NCBI GenBank assembly: GCA_041695085.1
Contig: JBGFRO010000049.1
Location: forward strand, 1-64,000
DNA: 64,000 bases
Direction: 5' to 3'
Source: DYFT01 sp041695085
GTDB taxonomy: Bacteria; Bacteroidota; Ignavibacteria; UBA10030
Shown here: positions 18,401-25,437 of the stretch, piece after piece
Numbering within the stretch: position 1 is the first letter of the stretch
How the letters are laid out: each line of letters starts with the position of its first letter
Position numbers and translations under genes: made by a program
The notes under the pieces: model-generated
Seen by the model: the letters and a program-made list of their open reading frames with translations, nothing else
What the model was told of the DNA's origin: nothing
Databases searched by the model: none

Positions 18401-20386
18401 ATTAGGCATGGCATGATCGAAGACCGCGGTGATTTCAGCTGTGTAAGGGGTTTTTCCTTGCAGTGGAAAAAACAAGGAAAAGGGCTGAGGTGGTCCTATA
18501 TTTACAGGTAAACCTGAAGAAGAATTGGATACAATCAAGGTGTGAGTCGCGCACCGGGCTTGGGCTCTAACGGTATAGGTATTACTGGAGGACCACGATT
18601 TCGGCGCACTCGTTGTCCCCACTGGCAGCCAATCAGAATTCGTTCCATCTCCCCAATCAAACTGGTACTGAATTGGGTGGTTCTGATTTGACGAAGCGCC
18701 TCCAGTAGAAAAAGTGTAACTGGTACCGGGAGTTCCACTTGTCGGGCCAGTTGGTGTTGATGGCGTTGAAATGACCTCACCGTCTTGCGCAACTATAAAT
18801 GGGACGTTGTTGAAACCGTTTCCTGTGACGCCGAAGTTTTCCCAGTTTCCACCTTGGAGCTTACCACGCGCTACCGCTCTGTAGTTGCCTGCTGGATCTG
18901 TCGTTCTCCACTGACGTGTCGATGAGTACTGGTACGTGCCGTACGCTGCAATGGAGACGTTCGTCCTGTAATCCATGTCTACCACATGGCTATTATCAGT
19001 ACGCAGAATGGCGATAGTTATCCTTTCAAATGTGATCCGGGCTCCTTGGACTTCTGTCAGAGTAAACGAGCCTTGGAAATTCTGTCCAACAACGACCGGG
19101 GCAGGAGTGATTGTAAGACCTTGTGAAATGCGGGCCGATCCCCGAGATTGATCGATCGTAAAGGTTGCAGCGCTGGATGTTCCGCCACCGGGTCCGGGGC
19201 TATAAACGGTTACAGAAGCCGTACCTGCAGAGGCGATATCGGATGCCGAGATCGATGCTTGAAGTGCTGTGGTTCTTCCTACGGCATCCAGGACAGGTGT
19301 CGTTGTGCGGCTTGACCCGTTCCAACGCACCACCGAAGATCGGTGAAACGTGCTGCCGTTGACCGTCAGCCTGAAGGCTAGTCCGCCTGCTGTTGCACTG
19401 CTGGGGCTGAGTGAGGTGATGACGGGAAACGGAGCGTTGACACTGAAATTGGCTTGGCTGGAGGAACGGCCATCAGGGTTGATGACCTGTGCCGACCAGT
19501 TAGACGGGTCAGTCCCGAACGTCGCACTGATAATAATTTGGGTGCTGGTGACAGAACTGGGTGTTCGGTTTGAATAAGTCTGGTTGAACGTCAGGTCGCG
19601 CCACGTGACAGTAGCTCCCGAAACGAAGCCGCTACCACTAATGGTCATCGTCTGTGCACTGTTCGACCCCGTCGCCGGGTTCGGACTCACACTGGTGATG
19701 GTGGGACCTCCCTGAGAGATCGTGAAGCTTGCAGCCGATGATGTCCCGCCACCGGGTCCGGGGCTATAAACGGTTACAGAAGCCGTACCTGCAGAGGCGA
19801 TATCGGATGCCGAGATCGATGCTTGAAGTGCTGTGGTTCTTCCTACGGCATCCAGGACAGGTGTCGTTGTGCGGCTTGACCCGTTCCAACGCACCACCGA
19901 AGATCGGTGAAACGTGCTGCCGTTGACCGTCAGCCTGAAGGCTAGTCCGCCTGCTGTTGCACTGCTGGGGCTGAGTGAGGTGATGACGGGAAACGGAGCG
20001 TTGACACTGAAATTGGCTTGGCTGGAGGAACGGCCATCAGGGTTGATGACCTGTGCCGACCAGTTAGACGGGTCAGTCCCGAACGTCGCACTGATAATAA
20101 TTTGGGTGCTGGTGACAGAACTGGGTGTTCGGTTTGAATAAGTCTGGTTGAACGTCAGGTCGCGCCACGTGACAGTAGCTCCCGAAACGAAGCCGCTACC
20201 ACTAATGGTCATCGTCTGTGCACTGTTCGACCCCGTCGCCGGGTTCGGCCTGACGCTGGTGATTGAGGGTGGCGAAGTCTGAGCAAGCGCTGTGAGGGGC
20301 CAAAGAAAGAAAGCCAAGAGCACTATCTGCCAGTAGACCTTTTCGCGGCTTGATAAGGTGAGGAGAAAACGGCGTGATGAGTTCAT
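12416..20386 (-). CDS. giant exported multidomain protein: M23 x2, lysozyme-like, cohesin, dockerin, T9SS
   Basis: 2656 aa with a strong CGGAGGAATT ribosome site. Order: signal peptide (1-35, ends ALAQ); two near-identical IPT/TIG-like domain pairs (about 38-226 and 227-414); PKD-like region; M23 peptidase domain 1 (about 715-825, GYDYPV...GPHLHFEV); M23 domain 2 (about 890-990, TGVDYG...GPHLHFEA); pesticin-like muramidase (about 1040-1250, SGVTIGRGYDIG...NVGEGEF); linker domains; BACON-like domain (about 1590-1700); seven-bladed propeller (about 1705-1995, repeats like VPINGGAVTTL); two choice-of-anchor-D-like domains; cohesin-like (about 2213-2345); dockerin-like with two Ca loops (about 2347-2412); T9SS tail (2565-2656). 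The H-x-H of both M23 domains is present. Likely a surface or released cell-wall hydrolase; its target is unknown. Confidence 0.85.
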   Translation of the reverse strand: MNSSRRFLLTLSSREKVYWQIVLLAFFLWPLTALAQTSPPSITSVRPNPATGSNSAQTMTISGSGFVSGATVTWRDLTFNQTYSNRTPSSVTSTQIIISATFGTDPSNWSAQVINPDGRSSSQANFSVNAPFPVITSLSPSSATAGGLAFRLTVNGSTFHRSSVVRWNGSSRTTTPVLDAVGRTTALQASISASDIASAGTASVTVYSPGPGGGTSSAASFTISQGGPTITSVSPNPATGSNSAQTMTISGSGFVSGATVTWRDLTFNQTYSNRTPSSVTSTQIIISATFGTDPSNWSAQVINPDGRSSSQANFSVNAPFPVITSLSPSSATAGGLAFRLTVNGSTFHRSSVVRWNGSSRTTTPVLDAVGRTTALQASISASDIASAGTASVTVYSPGPGGGTSSAATFTIDQSRGSARISQGLTITPAPVVVGQNFQGSFTLTEVQGARITFERITIAILRTDNSHVVDMDYRTNVSIAAYGTYQYSSTRQWRTTDPAGNYRAVARGKLQGGNWENFGVTGNGFNNVPFIVAQDGEVISTPSTPTGPTSGTPGTSYTFSTGGASSNQNHPIQYQFDWGDGTNSDWLPVGTTSAPKSWSSSNTYTVRAQARCATHTLIVSNSSSGLPVNIGPPQPFSLFFPLQGKTPYTAEITAVFDHAMPNGRYQPGGGIIAYTDERGTVVDPNEPPVNLGGTLLYSYKKADGSAFRVNGAYVGTSRTGATTLNYDGHPGYDYPVPVGTDVFAAADGTVIVADASNRTVAGNYVRIQHGTSGYQSQYLHLSQLLVSLGAQVSRGQLIGKSGNTAGPGSSVGPHLHFEVKKGTGDNAISVDPYGWQGIETDPYTITTGVTNINLWSSQPPPPITDEQYRTLSVWLFGHERAVTGKWGAESWPITGRHTGVDYGAPVGTAVFAGTDGRVIRVERGAPCQELACLSTLSIYHETTDITFIYLHMETIAVNDGATVRVGDRLGTVGQRGPATGPHLHFEARKGQRTHAASTFDHTVVNPYQTAKHARDKGVDENDMKWLRVPNGQLTFDLEGTDPLSLTIHWPGGNSGVTIGRGYDIGKRTRTQAIADFTVAGIPPTNAENLANAAGLSGNQAAMFVQTHKTTTWATITRKQQHDLFNIVYPLFVDAARQGVNNARRWGIRFEDGRVKMYPSDSRRLFNDLPSGVQDVASDMAYNVGEGEFSSKNWGGIFQMDTWSEMADYIEGKIRGDILNSEGNPTGGRAESILERWRNQVKRRADTLVAVLRSEGRPTITQTYTLSQGLNLVSFPFTPKPSRFSDLLAQLGSDLFPYVFFINDFGNVDYRTTQDLNAEAKKGYFLFLQNPKSITVSGDLVSKHITLRRGLNLIGVTEQVVPANNANIYPYAFFLESGLPKFTRLFVDGLKAGIGYFVFSQADGVTLIPTGTSSSIALAGDNISQPSQYVIESLEFKNEASVDDFTAEIKAEQQNAPNSVVLKFGIKTNATDGFDSGVDELRDIPLPGYLVAYFDESFGLKQSYKSIGSVKEWPVVISSQTTAIGQSDNLNPVRLSWTIPTIGPLPAGANFQLLDANGNVVIADMKSTTTTTFSVSGPGTQKRYLIRMSIGPSAGTLSVTPPDGFSSSGNQGGPFSPSNKTYTLTNTGGSTINWTATKSQTWVTLSSTNGTLAAGASTTVTVSINSNANSLSPGSYSDNVSFTNTTNRNGNTSRAVSLSVGSQQATIITLAQGLNRPWNLTVDANSVYWVENDARNGAVKKVPINGGAVTTLSSGLVEPSAIAVDNSFVYWIERNNGSNGSIKKIPLGGGSPTTLATGLNNAQNHMALDASFIYFGDGISGGGGAIRKVSKSGGAVTTLVSTGILNLRTAIAVDLSYVYFTDDLNNIKRVPVNGGTVTTIGSGNPSAMTLYGNDLYWVEYSSGTVKKMPKNGGTVTTLASGSNSPAGITTDGSNVFWIEFTWPGSVKKVPINGGSVTTIVNEANSIGIAADSQSPYWAVNVLTNQGKIQKLGNIAITAITVQPAAIDFGNVIVGQSSNQNVVVTNQSTSGGTLSGNITISGSDFSIVSGGGSYSLSPGLSRTVTVRFSPSAATTRTGTLSISHNATNQTSPTNVSLSGAGAGPTITVSTTSLPSFGNVAINTSSTPQSYTVSGSNLTANIVITAPTGFQVSRNQTSGFTTSSITLEQSGGSVDSTSIWARFSPTEARSYSDTIRHTSTGATTQNVAVSGTGTPPPQMVQVSLPDTSVARNSNVEIPVRVTDLTGKNVIAYQLAVTFSGNVLKAKGISTSGSLSAASGWTVLSNTNTSGQITVVGSGITPLSGSGTLVKLQFEIVGSPGDSSALAFATCLLNEGNPAASSSNGRVRVSRVGLCGDVSENGVVSAYDASLTLQYSVGMITLSPQALLNADVSLNGIVTPYDASLILQYVSTGQPPQGVTTCFGSSGITSVAFTPQPEVGFELAEEIRSAQHGDALLKMKGLRAENRVYAVSFEIRLPDINKVVDKIETVALPNGYETAMNRLSSNHWRIAVINPAGIDSKDLILRIVSRGGAFAKAISVQNIMLNEVSIENSTNLAPLLISEPQTSRFQLSDAYPNPFNPATVIRYQLPVGSRVRLGVYNLLGEQVEELVNTEQSAGHHQIEWQPMNAASGLYFYRLEAAALDNSRQRFVETRKMILLR
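19182..20248 (-). repeat. tandem duplication inside the giant gene (564 bp period)
   Basis: Bases 19182-19684 recur at 19746-20248 with no difference that I could see, including third codon positions, giving two copies of a 188-residue IPT/TIG domain pair. The bases between differ slightly. Either a very recent duplication or ongoing gene conversion. Confidence 0.85.
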
Positions 20387-20468
20387 AATTCCTCCGATGT
20401 TCTGTGAGAAACTTCTAACGCACCTTTTATCTTATTTCCCCGTTTTCGTCTCCTCCAGAAAAAACAGA

Positions 20469-20489
20469 TCCCGCCACAAAACGGCGGGA
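20469..20489. repeat. short hairpin CCCGCC-GGCGGG, also at 27364-27383 and 28030-28050
   Basis: TCCCGCC and GGCGGGA pair around the loop acaaaac. Near-identical hairpins with loop agaaaac recur at 27364 and 28030, each followed by cacaaaaa or similar and a second hairpin made of CCCCCGC. It lies in the 290-base gap between the giant gene and the next antitoxin, where no gene is visible. Confidence 0.6.
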
Positions 20490-20679
20490 CGCCAAAAAAG
20501 CGAAAAACCCTTATGGATGAAAGACGAACCGCAAAGACCTGCCCGCATCAAAGGCAGTGTTTTGTTCACCGTGACATCCTTCGCGTCTTCGCGGTTTTCT
20601 TTTTCAACACATGTTAAAGCCCTTTGGGATGTGCTATCCAATGATTGACTCTGAGGCCTGAAATTGCCAATTTGCTCCC

Positions 20680-20913
20680 ATGAAAATGGTTACCATCCCA
20701 AAAGACTTGATGAAAAAAGGGGATCTCGTAGTGATACCCCGACAGGATTACGAGCAATTGCTTAAACGCCAAAAGGTAATCCCCGTTTCCAAATTAACTC
20801 CCTCCGAACGAAAGGCGCTCGAACGCGGTCGCCGTAATATTCGTCTAGGCGAATACATCCCCCTCGATACCCTGGTTCATGAGCTGGCACCTCCTCGTCG
20901 CAAAAAGCGCTAA
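20680..20913 (+). CDS. small antitoxin-like protein
   Basis: 77 aa. The start MKMVTIPKDLMKKGDLVVIP and the segment EYEQLL-like YEQLLKRQK resemble Phd/AbrB-type antitoxins paired with RelE toxins; the second half (PSERKALERGRRNIRLGEY) is the typical toxin-binding region. The last codons overlap the start of a RelE remnant. The antitoxin frame is intact. Confidence 0.75.
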   Translation: MKMVTIPKDLMKKGDLVVIPRQDYEQLLKRQKVIPVSKLTPSERKALERGRRNIRLGEYIPLDTLVHELAPPRRKKR

Positions 20914-21005
20914 GCTAAGAAAAGTCTCTCCCCTACGATCTCGATGTGAACCGCAAGACAATCTACGTCGTGGCAATAGTAAGACGAACGAGCACAACCT
21001 ATTAA
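20879..21005 (+). pseudogene. RelE-like toxin with internal deletion
   Basis: The ATG at 20879, overlapping the antitoxin end, reads MSWHLLVAKSAKLRKV, a normal RelE start. Soon after, another frame reads YDLDVNRKTIYVVAIVRRTS and stops at 21003, a normal RelE C-terminus. About 45-50 codons, including most of the fold, are missing, so the toxin cannot be active. Confidence 0.65.
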
Positions 21006-21029
21006 TCGGTGGATGTCGGGAGGAGGTTG

Positions 21030-21286
21030 GGGGAAGAAGCGACCTCATTTCTTCCCAATCGAGTTGGGCAATGTCTTCGGCCCTCCCTTGGGTCAAGAGG
21101 CTGCGCAAAAAGTTCAATCGACGTGATGTGCGAGTTGGAGATTTGAGGAATTCAGATGGTTCTCGCGACACCAACGTGGGCGAGAAGGCTTCTCGCCCTA
21201 CATTTTGCAGCCTCGGGACACTGCCTCTGGAATGGGTAGCTCAGATCGATTTCGTTTTTTGACCAGACGAGATAACGCTTGGGTCA
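21030..21286 (-). pseudogene. paralogue of the 30.4 kb AbiEii-partner gene, split by element R-A
   Basis: Reading leftwards: KRYLVWSKNEIDLSYPFQRQ, then element R-A, then LLTQGRAEDIAQLDWEEMRS. The intact protein at 30357-30572 has KRYLVWSTSNIELSDPFQR, then VLTHGRSEDIAACDWEEVR. The two halves match both sides of the insertion, with about four residues lost at the junction. The end after RSLLP is unrelated, so the C-terminus is also gone. Confidence 0.7.
21097..21214. repeat. element R, copy R-A (118 bp, paired ends)
   Basis: Ends GAGGCTGCGCAAAA and TTTTGCAGCCTC are near-perfect inverted repeats. Inside is a hairpin GGGCGAGAAG-GCTTCTCGCCC preceded by gttcaatcgacgtgatgtg. Two more copies lie at 40667-40786 (reverse) and 44439-44558. 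No coding capacity. This copy sits inside a gene remnant. Confidence 0.85.
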
Positions 21287-21459
21287 CATCGTGTTACTCC
21301 TGTCGACAAGGACACAGTTCACTTCCACGCATACCCCAGTGTCACTCCCAACCCAAACACTCACACCGGATTTCCAATGCCGCGCTGCCGTCGGTCTGAC
21401 CGGTGTTTGATTTTGCACACCGTTTGAAGTATATTCTGCAAGTGTCAAGGAGGTTTTCT

Positions 21460-21702
21460 ATGATTGAACGCATCTCGATTGACCCGAAAATTATGCACGG
21501 AAAGCCGTGCGTGAAAGGAACGAGAATCCCTGTCTATATGATCTTAGACCTTCTTGCGGCAGGCATTACTCCTGAAAAAATCATCTCCGAGGATTACTAT
21601 CCTGACCTTACGCTCGAAGACATCTATGCCTGCGTCGCTTTTGCCAACCAGTATGTGAAGAACGAAGAGATACTTTTCTTTGAAGAACTTGGCAAACGAT
21701 GA
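21460..21702 (+). CDS. DUF433 antitoxin
   Basis: 80 aa with the DUF433 signature: RISIDPKIMHGKPCVKGTRI, then ILDLLAAGITPEKI and a segment around LEDIYACVAFA. DUF433 proteins are winged-helix antitoxins for DUF5615 PIN-like toxins. A strong AAGGAGG site precedes the ATG at 21460; the frame is open to 21403 but without a ribosome site. Its ATGA overlap couples it to the broken toxin. Confidence 0.9.
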   Translation: MIERISIDPKIMHGKPCVKGTRIPVYMILDLLAAGITPEKIISEDYYPDLTLEDIYACVAFANQYVKNEEILFFEELGKR

Positions 21703-22052
21703 AGCTTCTTGCTGATCACTGCGTATTTGGCAAGACGATTCGTCTTCTGCGCGAACAGGGGCATGAGGTACTCACCCTGAAGGAACTCAATCATGCGTCT
21801 TCACCAGATGAAATCGTTCTGCAACTTGCCTAAAAGGAGACCGCTGTTCTTGTAACCTCCGACCGGGAATTCGGCAACATTCTTCTCTACCCACCCGAAC
21901 GATACGGCGGAATCGTCGTCCTCAAGATCACTGCTTCCAACCAAACGCGGGTTCACCGGTTGCTGCTTGATTTTCTACAAGATCGAAGCCGCTCGTCGCT
22001 GCGGGGGAAACTCGTCGTGGTGGATACGCACCACGTCCGAATGCGAGGATAG
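21699..22052 (+). pseudogene. DUF5615 PIN-like toxin with nonsense codon
   Basis: From the ATG at 21699 the frame reads MKLLADHCVFGKTIRLLREQ through SPDEIVLQLA, then a TAA at 21831. The same frame continues KETAVLVTSDREFGNILLYP, GGIVVLKI and ends at 22050, so the 117-codon toxin is intact apart from codon 45. The acidic D of ADHC and the TSDREFGN block match the family. Only a 44-residue fragment would be made. Confidence 0.85.
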
Positions 22053-22196
22053 GATATCTTGTTCAGTCGATCTCGTTTGTTCCGGGTGAACCTCTTCTGA
22101 ACGGCAGTTTCTGTTTTCACTTCTACGCGTACCTGAGCCTCACGCCTAATCGGAACGACGACTAATCCATGAAGCGGTGTGCGAGTCGGCGAGTGC

Positions 22197-22379
22197 CTAA
22201 GTTGTTTTTGAACTACCGGAACTGGATGTCTCTTTGATCATCCTCACATTCCTCTGAATCGACAGTAGCACCAGGAACATCGCAATCAACGAGATGAAAA
22301 CGACGCTTGCGGCAGTGATCTGTACACCGAGCGAGCGATGTGATGCTTTCTTTTTGGTCAGCTTGGGATTTCTCGTCAC
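22197..22379 (-). CDS. small single-span membrane protein, doubtful
   Basis: 60 codons from a GTG at 22379 that overlaps the stop of the upstream remnant (TAGTG). It has a basic N-terminus and one hydrophobic helix (VQITAASVVFISLIAMFLVL) followed by a Ser-rich tail. No family recognised and no clear ribosome site. It may be chance. Confidence 0.4.
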   Translation of the reverse strand: MTRNPKLTKKKASHRSLGVQITAASVVFISLIAMFLVLLSIQRNVRMIKETSSSGSSKTT

Positions 22380-22921
22380 TACTTTTGCAAGATCATTTTC
22401 TTGGTCTCAATGAAGCCGTTAGCCTGGAGTCGGTAGAAGTATACGCCAGAGGCGTATCCGCCTCCGGAGGACACGCCGCTCGCTTGTGCTGCGGCGTCCC
22501 ACACCACCCTGTGTCTGCCTGCCGGTCTTTCTCCCTCAACCAGGACGGCAACCACTCGACCTAACAGATCATACACCACAAGGGAGACCGATCCTGACTT
22601 CGGTACGGCATACTCTATGGTAGTACTCGGGTTAAACGGATTTGGGTAGTTCTGCATCAACGAGAAATCTGACGGGAGTTCCGCAAGGTGGGATTCCTTC
22701 ACAGCCGTAACCCCTCCGCTGTTCGTGCGAAGAATTGTGCCATTCCCTCCCACTGCCGTTCCCGTGTTGGCGTCTGTGAAGGAGACGCCCTCGAGAGCAT
22801 TTCCCTGCGGCAGGGGGTTTTACCAGAACCAACCTGACTGTCCTGCCTGAGCAAACGCAGCGTCAGAGCCGGTCAATACCGCAGTGAGCAATATGAATCG
22901 AAACAGTACGTGTCTTTTCAT
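22379..22921 (-). pseudogene. exported YCF48-like T9SS protein, nonsense and mostly deleted
   Basis: The ATG at 22921 starts a good signal peptide (MKRHVLFRFILLTAVLTGSD, then AAFAQ), followed by SGWFW and a TAA at 22820. The frame then continues NPLPQGNALEGVSFTDANTG and GGNGTILRTNSGG, one YCF48-like repeat, and jumps to a complete sorting tail (NPFNPSTTIEYAV to IETKKMILQK). Related proteins usually have many repeats, so the middle appears lost. The tail contains a 30 bp in-frame double hairpin (SSGGGYASGV). Confidence 0.72.
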
Positions 22922-23017
22922 AGATGATTCTCCTCGTCGAACGAGTGGGTGAGAAGTTAGACGTTTGCATATCCTTCCTCGTATGATTGTGTCTGATGAG
23001 GTGTGATTGCTTTGGGA

Positions 23018-23722
23018 TTATTTGAATGTCGCGTTTCCATCAGCATCAACAAAAGCTTGGACGCCGTCTTTTTCAAACACGATTTCGTCGGCTGAAACAC
23101 GAACGATCCTTACCCCTGCGGGCCATCCTTCAGGAATATCGAAACCCTCGTAACTTCCGCCGCCACCACGCATTTGCTTTGGGCGAAGGCGGAATTGGTA
23201 TGCTCTGGCCGCTAAATCGTTAAGATCATTGATTGCGGCATCGCGTTTCGAGTTCCTGGATTCAGTTATCTGGTCGGCCTCAGCGGATGAAGCAGATTGA
23301 ACTTGCGTGGATGCGATTTTCCCTTGCCATCCCTTCTCCGTTTTCTGAAACTGTAATTTGCCCGAGATGGTGGCGCGCTCTCCAGCCCGAGCTTTTCTTT
23401 TTCCCATGAACATGAAGGCGTTGAACGGTCCCGGCTCACCGGTCATCACCTCAAATCCTCCAAACGGTCCACCCCAGTAGCAATCTTCTTGGAACTCGAC
23501 CTCGGCCTCGAAGTCCATGGCATAGACTCGCACCCCCATCAGTTCGCCTGCCTGGCCGTCTGTTTTTCTGAAGTCGAGGAGTTTGATCATTCCCTTGGAT
23601 TGCTCTTGAATCTGCTTCTCGAGAACGTCCCGGCCTTCGGACGCTGATGGCGTGGAGGAACATCCAGCGAGCAGAGTAACTCCAAGTATGGCGATAGCAA
23701 TTGTGATTACAGGTGGTTTCAT
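23018..23722 (-). CDS. lipoprotein of unknown function
   Basis: 234 aa. Type II signal peptide with lipobox LLAGC (Cys about residue 21), then a mostly beta domain with GKLQFQKTEKGWQGKI and a C-terminal segment FVDADGNATFK. The central stretch DCYWGGPFGGFEVM is unusual in aromatic and Gly content. No family recognised. It may be cotranscribed with the membrane protein gene upstream at 23.8-24.4 kb. Confidence 0.78.
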   Translation of the reverse strand: MKPPVITIAIAILGVTLLAGCSSTPSASEGRDVLEKQIQEQSKGMIKLLDFRKTDGQAGELMGVRVYAMDFEAEVEFQEDCYWGGPFGGFEVMTGEPGPFNAFMFMGKRKARAGERATISGKLQFQKTEKGWQGKIASTQVQSASSAEADQITESRNSKRDAAINDLNDLAARAYQFRLRPKQMRGGGGSYEGFDIPEGWPAGVRIVRVSADEIVFEKDGVQAFVDADGNATFK

Positions 23723-23773
23723 GATCTGTTCTCCTATCTGTTGGTGCGTAACGTATCACTGCCTGATATGAGT

Positions 23774-24379
23774 TTACCGTTCACTTCCTCTTTGAAGCGA
23801 CTGGCGGATGTTCTTGGCGATATCCACCAGAACTACCGTTAACTCAGCGAGAAAATAGAAAACCACAATAATGACAAACGAGAGCAATGCAAAGTACACC
23901 AGAAAGAACACGCCACCGAGAAAAGTACCTTCTGGAGAGAGCGATGGGAAGAACTGCCCGATACCGCCGAAGAGGTACAATGGATTATATTTGGAGAGCC
24001 AGATGAACAGGCATCCACCGATACCGATGGAAACTCCAAGGGTAGCATAGATTTCACCAAAGCATCTGAACAAAATTGAGAAGATCGGGATGACGGTGAA
24101 CTGCGACTCACCTAACTCAAGGATGTTCGTTGCTCGGTAGAAAAGAATTTGGGCAACCGAAAGTACGGCGGCTATGAAGATGATTGAGAGAAGAAGGCCG
24201 CCGATGGTACCTTCTGTGGGAAGATCGAACGACGCTTTGAGCATCTCAACTAAAAGGTATACTCCGCCTACTAATGAGAGTACCCCCAGAATCTGAAGCA
24301 CTAGCGAAATGGAGGAGCGGATGATCTTACCATCGCTGAGAGCATCAAGGACAGGTTTAAAGAAATTGAGCACTATCAT
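23774..24379 (-). CDS. multi-span membrane protein of unknown function
   Basis: 201 aa with about four hydrophobic helices (for example ISLVLQILGVLSLVGGVYLL, LLLSIIFIAAVLSVAQILFY, FFLVYFALLSFVIIVVFYFL). No catalytic motif seen. 51 bases separate it from the lipoprotein gene downstream, suggesting one transcription unit. Function not assigned. Confidence 0.75.
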   Translation of the reverse strand: MIVLNFFKPVLDALSDGKIIRSSISLVLQILGVLSLVGGVYLLVEMLKASFDLPTEGTIGGLLLSIIFIAAVLSVAQILFYRATNILELGESQFTVIPIFSILFRCFGEIYATLGVSIGIGGCLFIWLSKYNPLYLFGGIGQFFPSLSPEGTFLGGVFFLVYFALLSFVIIVVFYFLAELTVVLVDIAKNIRQSLQRGSER

Positions 24380-24406
24380 AACAGTCTCCCTGGGGAAGTT
24401 GTTTGA

Positions 24407-24772
24407 TTGTCATTTGAACTTCAACCGGAGAAGATCAAGCTCTTGACGGACAATGGCTCGGCGATGACGTCCAAGCGTTTCCGCACCTACATCGCCGGCA
24501 GTTGCTTTGTGCACCTGCGAACCAGGAATCATCATCCGGAGACGATCGGCTGCATCGAACGCTTCCATCAGACGCTCAAGTACGAGGAAGTCTGGGGAGC
24601 GATGTATGAGAATCCCTTGGTCGCCAAAGAGCGCACCGAAGCGTTCCGGTTGTTTTACAACACCGAGCGCATTCACCAGACGTTGGGATACCGAACGCCC
24701 TTGGAAGTCATCGAAGAATGGAAACAGAAACAACAATCAACAACTCACATCACCTACTCTCATGTCGCCTGA
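24407..24772 (+). mobile_element. IS3-family transposase remnant (3' end)
   Basis: 121 codons that match only the C-terminal part of an IS3-type DDE integrase: LLTDNGSAMTSKRFRTYIAG with the second catalytic Asp, ETIGCIERFHQTLKYEE with the catalytic Glu, and YNTERIHQTLGYRTPLEVI. The N-terminal domain, the first catalytic Asp and the inverted repeats are absent, so it cannot move. Confidence 0.85.
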
Positions 24773-24996
24773 GTTGTTCCAAAGGAACCAAACATCACAG
24801 GATGAAGTGTGTCATTGTGGATTCTCCTTTCTGTTCATTGTATATGGAACGCAGTTGCATAACATTAGCATATCCTCCCATCTTCCCCTTCCCATCCCTT
24901 CTCAGTTTTCTGTAACTGCATCTTTACCGATTTCACCTTCCTGACTGAGAGAACTTGCTTGATTTGACGCCCTCGACACGAAACATGTCGTTCGAA

Positions 24997-25437
24997 TCAG
25001 AAATTAAGCGTCAAGGTCATTCCCATCCCCAGCTTCCCGTTCTGGTAGTTAGGCTGAAAAGAGAGATTGAGCTTTCGTTTTAAGTTCATGTTATAATCAT
25101 CAGCAGTTTGCACAGCGCTCACAATACCCCAAATTCGTCCGCCTAAATACCCTAAATATCCCAGCAAGGCTATCGTATAGTCCAAGTTTCCTGCTCCAAC
25201 AATTGCTACGACGAGTCCTCCTACACTCACGACTGCCGGAACAACCCCTTTACCCGCGTTCCCTGCGTATGCGTGGCCTACCACTGGAATCAGGAACTCA
25301 AGAACGCCAGCGGTTAGCTCACTTTTCTTTTCTGCTTGATATTTATTCCATGCTTGGCTCTGGTCTTGTCCCTGCCTTGCGCTTGAGACACTCACAAGGA
25401 TGATGAGTAGCAGCATAGTAAGAAGATGTGTTTTCAT
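24997..25437 (-). CDS. exported small protein of unknown function
   Basis: 146 aa with a signal peptide (MKTHLLTMLLLIILVSVSSA). It has a Gly/Ala-rich hydrophobic region (VLEFLIPVVGHAYAGNAGKG, then VVSVGGLVVAIVG) and a C-terminal beta-rich end with GMGMTLTLNF, whose final Phe suits an outer-membrane strand. It resembles small exported proteins often found in Bacteroidota, but I cannot name a family. Confidence 0.72.
   Translation of the reverse strand: MKTHLLTMLLLIILVSVSSARQGQDQSQAWNKYQAEKKSELTAGVLEFLIPVVGHAYAGNAGKGVVPAVVSVGGLVVAIVGAGNLDYTIALLGYLGYLGGRIWGIVSAVQTADDYNMNLKRKLNLSFQPNYQNGKLGMGMTLTLNF

Noticed and set aside
21403..21459. Longer start of the DUF433 antitoxin
   Set aside because: No ribosome site before 21403, while AAGGAGG precedes the ATG at 21460, which gives the usual N-terminus.
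24407..24772. Complete insertion sequence
   Set aside because: No inverted repeats and only the last third of the transposase are present.
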